A stretch of DNA of 64,000 bases from Lewinellaceae bacterium. Lineage in GTDB: Bacteria; Bacteroidota; Bacteroidia; Chitinophagales; Saprospiraceae. The stretch is from positions 3,675,001 through 3,739,000 of the forward strand of contig JACJXX010000001.1 in the NCBI GenBank assembly GCA_020636435.1, in the 5' to 3' direction. Made by a program: the position numbers and the translations under genes. Positions 59,739 through 64,000 of the stretch are shown here, one piece after another. How positions within the stretch are numbered: the first letter of the stretch is position 1; each line of letters starts with the position of its first letter. The notes beneath the pieces were generated by a model, which saw nothing but the letters and a program-made list of their open reading frames with translations, was not told the origin of the DNA and did not search any database.

Positions 59739-59961
59739 ACCGGCTACCTAATACTACTTTGTTATTTTAAAATTTAGTCGATTTGAGTACTGGAGCGCGG
59801 ACCTCCAGGTCCGCGAAGGCTGCCTCAGGCAGCCCTTAAAAAGGCAACCGTTTACTAAAAACCTGCATGAAGCAGGTTTGCGCGGACCTGGAGGTCCGCG
59901 CTCCGGAACCTTCGGCTTCACCATGCTTTAAAGTAACAAAGTAGAACTAAATGTAGCCGGT
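59739..59961. repeat. Triply nested palindrome upstream of a Cys-motif gene
   Basis: Three nested inverted pairs are present. Outermost is accggctac (59739-59747) with gtagccggt (59953-59961). Next is ctactttgttattttaaa (59754-59771) with tttaaagtaacaaagtag (59927-59944), one mismatch. Innermost is ggagcgcggacctccaggtc (from 59792) with gacctggaggtccgcgctcc (to 59904). It ends 12 bp before the downstream ATG and fills most of the 355 bp gap after ric. Confidence 0.85.
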
Positions 59962-59973
59962 CAAAACTCAACC

Positions 59974-60357
59974 ATGATCCACAGGCCACTCGCCATACTA
60001 CTGATCGGGGCGCTCCTGCTGCAAAGCGGCAGAGAAGCGGCGATCGGCCTATGGTTCTGGGCCAACCAGCAGTGGGTGGCCGAAGCCTACTGCATCAACA
60101 AGGACGAGCCGCTGCTGATGTGCCAGGGTAAATGCTACCTGCAAAAGGTGATCGAAACGGAGGCGTCCGAAGATTCGCCCGCTCCCGCGAAGATACCCGC
60201 TCCGGAAGAGCGGATGTCGTTCTATGCGCTGCTGTCCCCTCGTTTGTTAAAAGCCGGTTTTTCAGGAACGCCCCGTTCGGGGAATTCCCAATTCAGTTAC
60301 CTGCCTCTTTATTCTGTTGAACTAACCGCTTCTCTTTTCCGCCCGCCCTGGGGGTAG
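59974..60357 (+). CDS. Small exported Cys-motif protein, possible copper role
   Basis: The 127-residue protein begins with a hydrophobic leader (LAILLIGALLLQSGREA) and carries a cysteine motif, AYCINKDEPLLMCQGKCYLQK, at about residues 39-59. The cysteines and methionine in MCQGKC could bind soft metals. The rest is low in recognised structure. It lies just before the OprC-like copper receptor gene, and small exported proteins often precede such receptors. Copper binding is inferred, not shown. Confidence 0.68.
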   Translation: MIHRPLAILLIGALLLQSGREAAIGLWFWANQQWVAEAYCINKDEPLLMCQGKCYLQKVIETEASEDSPAPAKIPAPEERMSFYALLSPRLLKAGFSGTPRSGNSQFSYLPLYSVELTASLFRPPWG

Positions 60358-60430
60358 GGTTCCCAATCTTTTTAAAAACACGCCTCTGCAGGGCAAATAC
60401 GAAGGTGGACAGATTTAAATTAAGTTAGGA

Positions 60431-60520
60431 TTGTCCTCCCCTGGGGGAGGTTAGGAGGGGGACTTTGGGGCAGAAACCTTTGAAAACTCCCCCCTCTAAC
60501 TCCCCCCAAGGGGAGACAAA
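60431..60520. repeat. Repeat G-like palindrome (cctcccctgggggagg)
   Basis: The arms cctcccctgggggaggttag and the complementary ctaactccccccaaggggag flank an actttggggcagaaacct centre. It occupies the 315 bp gap before the copper-receptor start together with an unremarkable leader. Confidence 0.75.
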
Positions 60521-60672
60521 CTTCTCCGATTTTGGAGTATGGGGCAAGGTTTATACGTAAACTAATTATGTCCACCTACTTATCAACTCAAAGCGACGCG
60601 GAAGGCTATCCCATCCTTCCGCCCGCCAATCTATTCCTGAGGTATCCCATAACTCAACAGAATTTTACGACA

Positions 60673-62958
60673 ATGAAAAATACAACAGCTTTATTCATAG
60701 CTTTCATCCTCCCCTTCCTGGCCCATGGCCAAAAAACGATCTCCGGCACGGTAAAAGATACCGACACCCAAAAGCCGCTTAGTTTCGCCACGCTCGCTGT
60801 CGAAGGCTTTGCCTCCGGCGCCTATGCCGATGAACAGGGGCGGTTCGAACTGGAAGTTCCCGAAGAGGGCACTTATGCCATTATCGCACAACACCTTGGC
60901 TACGAGCCCCTGAAACGCCAGGTGGAAAAGGCTTCCGGCGACCTGCAGCTGGAACTCCGGAGCAAACCCATTCTCATCGAAAACATCCTCGTACAGGGCA
61001 GTAAAGTGGACAACGCCGCCCAGTCGGATGTCATCCTGGGCTTTGCCCGCCACGTCAGCCACCCCAAGGACGTAGGCGACCTTTTTAAGGACACCCCCGG
61101 TTTCGGCCTGGTGAAAAGAGGCGGCTACGCCATGGACCCCGTCTTCCGTTCCTTCCGCAACGAGCAGCTCAACGTGCAGTACGACGGCGGGGTGCAGGTG
61201 ATGCACGCCTGCCCCAACCGCATGGACCCCATCACCACCCACGTAGCGCCGGAAGAAGTGGAACGGATCGAATTGATAAAGGGCCCCTTTAGCGTGCGTT
61301 ACGGGCAAACCATGGGCGGCGTCATCAACATCATCACCCAGCAACCAGAACCCGCCGAAGCGTTCGCCATCGGCGGCGCCGTGGAGAGCGGTTATGAATC
61401 CAACGGCGACTCCAAACTGGCGCGGCTGACCCTCAACGGCGCCGGCAAAGGTTACGACTTCACCCTCAACGGCGGCACCCGCGACTTTGGCAACTACCAA
61501 AACGGCGACGGCCTGGAAATCCCCACCGCGTTCAAATCCTACGACTACGCCGCCAAGCTGGGTTTCCGCCCCTTCCAGGATCACCGCCTGCAACTGGGCT
61601 GGCGGCAATCGTTTGGCCGCGACATACTGCACGTGGGCCTGCCCATGGATACCCGGGAGGACAACAGCAGCGTACTGTCGCTCGACTACGTGGCGAAAAA
61701 CATCAGCCCGAAACTGTATTCGGCTACTTTCAAAGCTTTTGTTTCGAGCGTAGACCACATCATGACCAACGAGCTGCGGCCCAACTTCATGATGGTGGAC
61801 GCCCTGGCCACTGTCGATGCCCGGACCGTTGGCGGCAAACTGGAACTCTCCTGGCAGCCCGGCGCCCGCTCCCAACTCTACACCGGCATGGATTTCCGCG
61901 GCCTGGCCCGCGACGGCAGCCGCATCCGCCTGGTCAAGCGCAATATGATGACCGGCGAGCCGCTGGAGATGCCCATGCGGTTTGAAGACCTCATCTGGCA
62001 GGACGGCCGCCTGAATGACCTGGGCCTGTTTGCCGAATCACGCTACTTCCTGACGGAAAAACTCACGCTAACGGCAGGCGCCCGGCTGGACCGGGTGGAG
62101 GCAGAAGTGCTGAACCCTGCTCCCGATTTTTCCGAATTGTATCCGGGCCTGAAAAATGAAACGGAATGGAATGTCAGCGGCAACCTCTCGGCGGATTACC
62201 GCCTGGACCAACACTGGAGCACGCAGTTGGCCCTGGGCCGGGGCACCCGCACCGCCAGCATGGAAGAGCGTTTCATCAACCACTTCACCCTGGGCGCCGA
62301 TGCCTACGAGTACGTCGGCAACCCCTTCCTCCGCCCGGAGGCCAACCACCAGGTGGAATGGAGCCTGAGCCGGCAATCGGAGCGCTTCGGCTTAACGCTG
62401 TCCGCTTTCTATTCCTACATTACGGACTACATCACCGCCGCCGTCGATTCCACGCTTGCCCGCAAGTACATGCCGATGGAACAGCCCCGGTTCTCCCGCC
62501 GTTTTCAGAATATCGACGCGGCTACTCAAAAAGGATTCGAGCTGGAAACCAGGGTGCAGTTGATGAAAAACCTCCAACTGTACGCCACCGCCGCCTACAC
62601 CCGCGCCCGCAACCTCGATTGGGACGAACCCCTGCCGGAGATTCCGCCCTTCAGCGCCACTGCCGGGCTGAAGTACGAGCACGACCGCTACTCCATCAAC
62701 TTTAAAGGCCGCTTTGCCGCCGATCAGGAACGGATCGCCGCCTCGTTTGACGAAACCAGGACGCCCGGCTTCAGCGTCTTTGACCTGCAGGGGCATATTG
62801 AGCCGATCAGGGGCCTCTCGGTTGGCGCTGCGGTGCTCAACCTCTTCGACCGCAACTACTACGAGCACCTGAACCGGGGGTATCGGAATATGCCGGAGCA
62901 GGGGCTGATTTATGAGCCGGGGAGGAATGTGACGGTGTTTGTGAGGTATGAGTTCTGA
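60673..62958 (+). CDS. TonB-dependent copper receptor, OprC/NosA-like
   Basis: The 761-residue receptor has a signal peptide (TTALFIAFILPFLAHGQ), a carboxypeptidase-regulatory-like domain (ISGTVKDTDTQKPLSFATL), a plug with VQVMHACPNRMDPITTHV (Cys180 and Met184 by my count), and a barrel ending GRNVTVFVRYEF. The CxxxM pair inside the plug is the copper-binding signature of OprC and NosA, outer-membrane copper channels linked to N2O reduction. I use the ATG at 60673; the frame stays open upstream but the leader begins here. The location at the end of the nos region strengthens the copper assignment. Confidence 0.88.
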   Translation: MKNTTALFIAFILPFLAHGQKTISGTVKDTDTQKPLSFATLAVEGFASGAYADEQGRFELEVPEEGTYAIIAQHLGYEPLKRQVEKASGDLQLELRSKPILIENILVQGSKVDNAAQSDVILGFARHVSHPKDVGDLFKDTPGFGLVKRGGYAMDPVFRSFRNEQLNVQYDGGVQVMHACPNRMDPITTHVAPEEVERIELIKGPFSVRYGQTMGGVINIITQQPEPAEAFAIGGAVESGYESNGDSKLARLTLNGAGKGYDFTLNGGTRDFGNYQNGDGLEIPTAFKSYDYAAKLGFRPFQDHRLQLGWRQSFGRDILHVGLPMDTREDNSSVLSLDYVAKNISPKLYSATFKAFVSSVDHIMTNELRPNFMMVDALATVDARTVGGKLELSWQPGARSQLYTGMDFRGLARDGSRIRLVKRNMMTGEPLEMPMRFEDLIWQDGRLNDLGLFAESRYFLTEKLTLTAGARLDRVEAEVLNPAPDFSELYPGLKNETEWNVSGNLSADYRLDQHWSTQLALGRGTRTASMEERFINHFTLGADAYEYVGNPFLRPEANHQVEWSLSRQSERFGLTLSAFYSYITDYITAAVDSTLARKYMPMEQPRFSRRFQNIDAATQKGFELETRVQLMKNLQLYATAAYTRARNLDWDEPLPEIPPFSATAGLKYEHDRYSINFKGRFAADQERIAASFDETRTPGFSVFDLQGHIEPIRGLSVGAAVLNLFDRNYYEHLNRGYRNMPEQGLIYEPGRNVTVFVRYEF

Positions 62959-62965
62959 GGGGGAA

Positions 62966-63105
62966 TGGAACGCGAATGACGCGGATTAGGCGGATCAACA
63001 CAGATAAGGCTTTACGTTGGCCAATCCGCGAAAATCCGTCATATCCGCGTCATCCCTGCCTGCGATGTCGCGCATCGCGGCAGGCAGGCGCGTTCTATAA
63101 ATCGC
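62966..63105. repeat. Repeat C, copy 3, with a nested palindrome
   Basis: The outer arms aacgcgaatgacgcggatta and tatccgcgtcat resemble repeat C. Between tatccgcgtcat and gcgcgttctata is an inserted-looking palindrome, cctgcctgcgatg...catcgcggcaggcagg. It lies between the copper receptor and the thioredoxin-like gene. Confidence 0.75.
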
Positions 63106-63116
63106 GAGGCAGGCAC

Positions 63117-64000
63117 CTACATCTTCTTAATCCTATCCAGCAATTCTTTCGTTGCCGAATAATCCTCGCCGTCCTTTTTAGCCAGCTCGATGGCGTGTTC
63201 GGCGGCCTTTTTGGCTTTTTTCTTGTTGCCCGTTTTGTAGTACAGCGCGGCCAGGGTATCGTTATTGTAATAGCCATCCTCCATTTCTACCGATTGCTCC
63301 GCCCATTTGACCGCCTTTTCCAGCATTTTGACATCTTCTACATTTTCGTAGAAGGCCCAGGCTATGTTATTCAGCTCCATGGAGCTTTCGCTGCCATACT
63401 TATCGTAGTAGCCGGCGGCCGTTTCGGCAAATTTGTCCATCTGCCCCAGCATCCGAAAGTAATTCATGCGGAAGTTGGCGGACATCATGGGGGCGTCTTC
63501 CGGGAAAGCTTTCTGAAACTGGGCGTCTGCCTTCGCGAGGGTTTCCTCCGGCGTGCCGGCGGGGTCCAGGGAGCTGATGATCATCCGCTGGAGCTTTGTC
63601 AGGACGTTGCGTTCTCCGTACAATTCTTCGAAAGCGGGGCGGTTTTCCAGCATGTAGTCGAACAGTTTGGAGTCGGCGCTTTCTGCCGTTTCAAAGATGA
63701 GTTGCCTGGTTTCTTCGTCGCTCCAGTCTTCCTTGCTTTCCAGGTAGGCCTGCACGATTTCCCCGGCATCCGGAGACATAGCATTCATGGCGGCCATGGC
63801 GTAGTTGTGGAGGAATTCCGGGCTGCGGTCTCCTTGAGCGTAGCGGGCGGCCAGGGAGGACAGCCGGCGCGAGGGGTCGAGGGCGATTTCGCCCAGGCTG
63901 ACAAACTGTTCGGCGCTCTGATAACCAACGCCACGGTGCACCAGTTCCCCGTCGCCATCGATGAACAAGAGCGTAGGATAAGCCTGCACTTCATATCTTT
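63117..64000 (-). CDS. Thioredoxin-fold protein with helical C-domain, 5' end outside
   Basis: The window cuts this gene: the frame is open to base 64000 and the visible part reads RYEVQAYPTLLFIDGDGELVHR, the cis-proline half of a thioredoxin-like fold. The N-terminal active-site region lies beyond the edge. A helical C-terminal part with TPR-like repeats follows (WAEQSVEMEDGYYNNDTLAALYYKTGNKKKAKKAAEHAIELAKK). About 294 residues are visible. The role is probably redox or scaffold related in the periplasm, but the catalytic cysteines cannot be seen. Confidence 0.85.
   Translation of the reverse strand, partial: RYEVQAYPTLLFIDGDGELVHRGVGYQSAEQFVSLGEIALDPSRRLSSLAARYAQGDRSPEFLHNYAMAAMNAMSPDAGEIVQAYLESKEDWSDEETRQLIFETAESADSKLFDYMLENRPAFEELYGERNVLTKLQRMIISSLDPAGTPEETLAKADAQFQKAFPEDAPMMSANFRMNYFRMLGQMDKFAETAAGYYDKYGSESSMELNNIAWAFYENVEDVKMLEKAVKWAEQSVEMEDGYYNNDTLAALYYKTGNKKKAKKAAEHAIELAKKDGEDYSATKELLDRIKKM

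Overview
This window is bacterial DNA of moderately high GC and points to a member of the Bacteroidota, most likely a Saprospiria-like lineage (inference, not a tree). The signs are type IX secretion (T9SS) sorting tails, TonB-dependent receptors with carboxypeptidase-regulatory N-domains, Bacteroidota-type DUF6089 and DUF6438 proteins, a Sec-type (clade II) nitrous oxide reductase cluster, a CrtI/CrtB/CrtYcd carotenoid set, and many palindromic intergenic repeats. I saw no rRNA, tRNA or CRISPR array.

Layout. 1-9300 is a housekeeping and metabolic stretch: LysE exporter, GH3-like enzyme, two YjbQ paralogues, a beta-barrel protein, an NPP phosphodiesterase, GNAT, NAD(P)H-hydrate epimerase and M16 peptidase. 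9800-16100 holds a TonB-domain protein with a T9SS tail, methylmalonyl-CoA mutase, and a TonB receptor with a histidine-rich partner. 16600-32040 holds M48 peptidase, DUF6438, DUF1572, LMW-PTP, TrkA/TrkH, MtnA, PPK2, a GNAT-nitrilase fusion, M23 peptidase, a serpin and lactate dehydrogenase. 32053-39360 holds a broken AAA/DUF4143 ATPase, a CBS protein, Mfd, and a two-gene pair resembling a GIY-YIG toxin with a possible immunity partner. 39966-41603 is an AT-rich receptor-L-domain surface protein. 42057-46192 holds a rhodanese and crtI-crtB-crtYcd. 46283-48421 is a type II restriction-modification system with a controller. 48453-62958 is an extended nitrous oxide respiration region: oxidase-like membrane protein, cytochrome c and Rrf2 regulator on the minus strand, diverging from nosZ, a membrane protein, nosL, a fasciclin lipoprotein, nosD, nosF, nosY and ric/scdA, then a cysteine-motif protein and an OprC/NosA-like copper receptor. 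63117-64000 is a partial thioredoxin-fold protein.

How the genes fit together. The nos region reads as one functional module: electron delivery (oxidase-like protein, cytochrome c), the reductase (NosZ), copper site assembly (NosL, NosDFY), nitrosative-damage repair (Ric), a probable Fe-S regulator (Rrf2) and copper import (CxxxM receptor).

The most unusual content is the repeat population. One family of about 160 bp elements (6558, 19755, 32386, 57666, with a relative at 37705) has terminal inverted repeats, nested inner inverted repeats and a shared core. The copy at 32386-32546 splits an ATPase gene, and removing it plus one TA restores the reading frame across the junction. A second family, built from GGAAGT-type heptamers, has entered the oxidase-like gene in frame and encodes a seven-residue protein repeat. 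A third family forms two nearly identical 194 bp direct repeats flanking a yjbQ gene.
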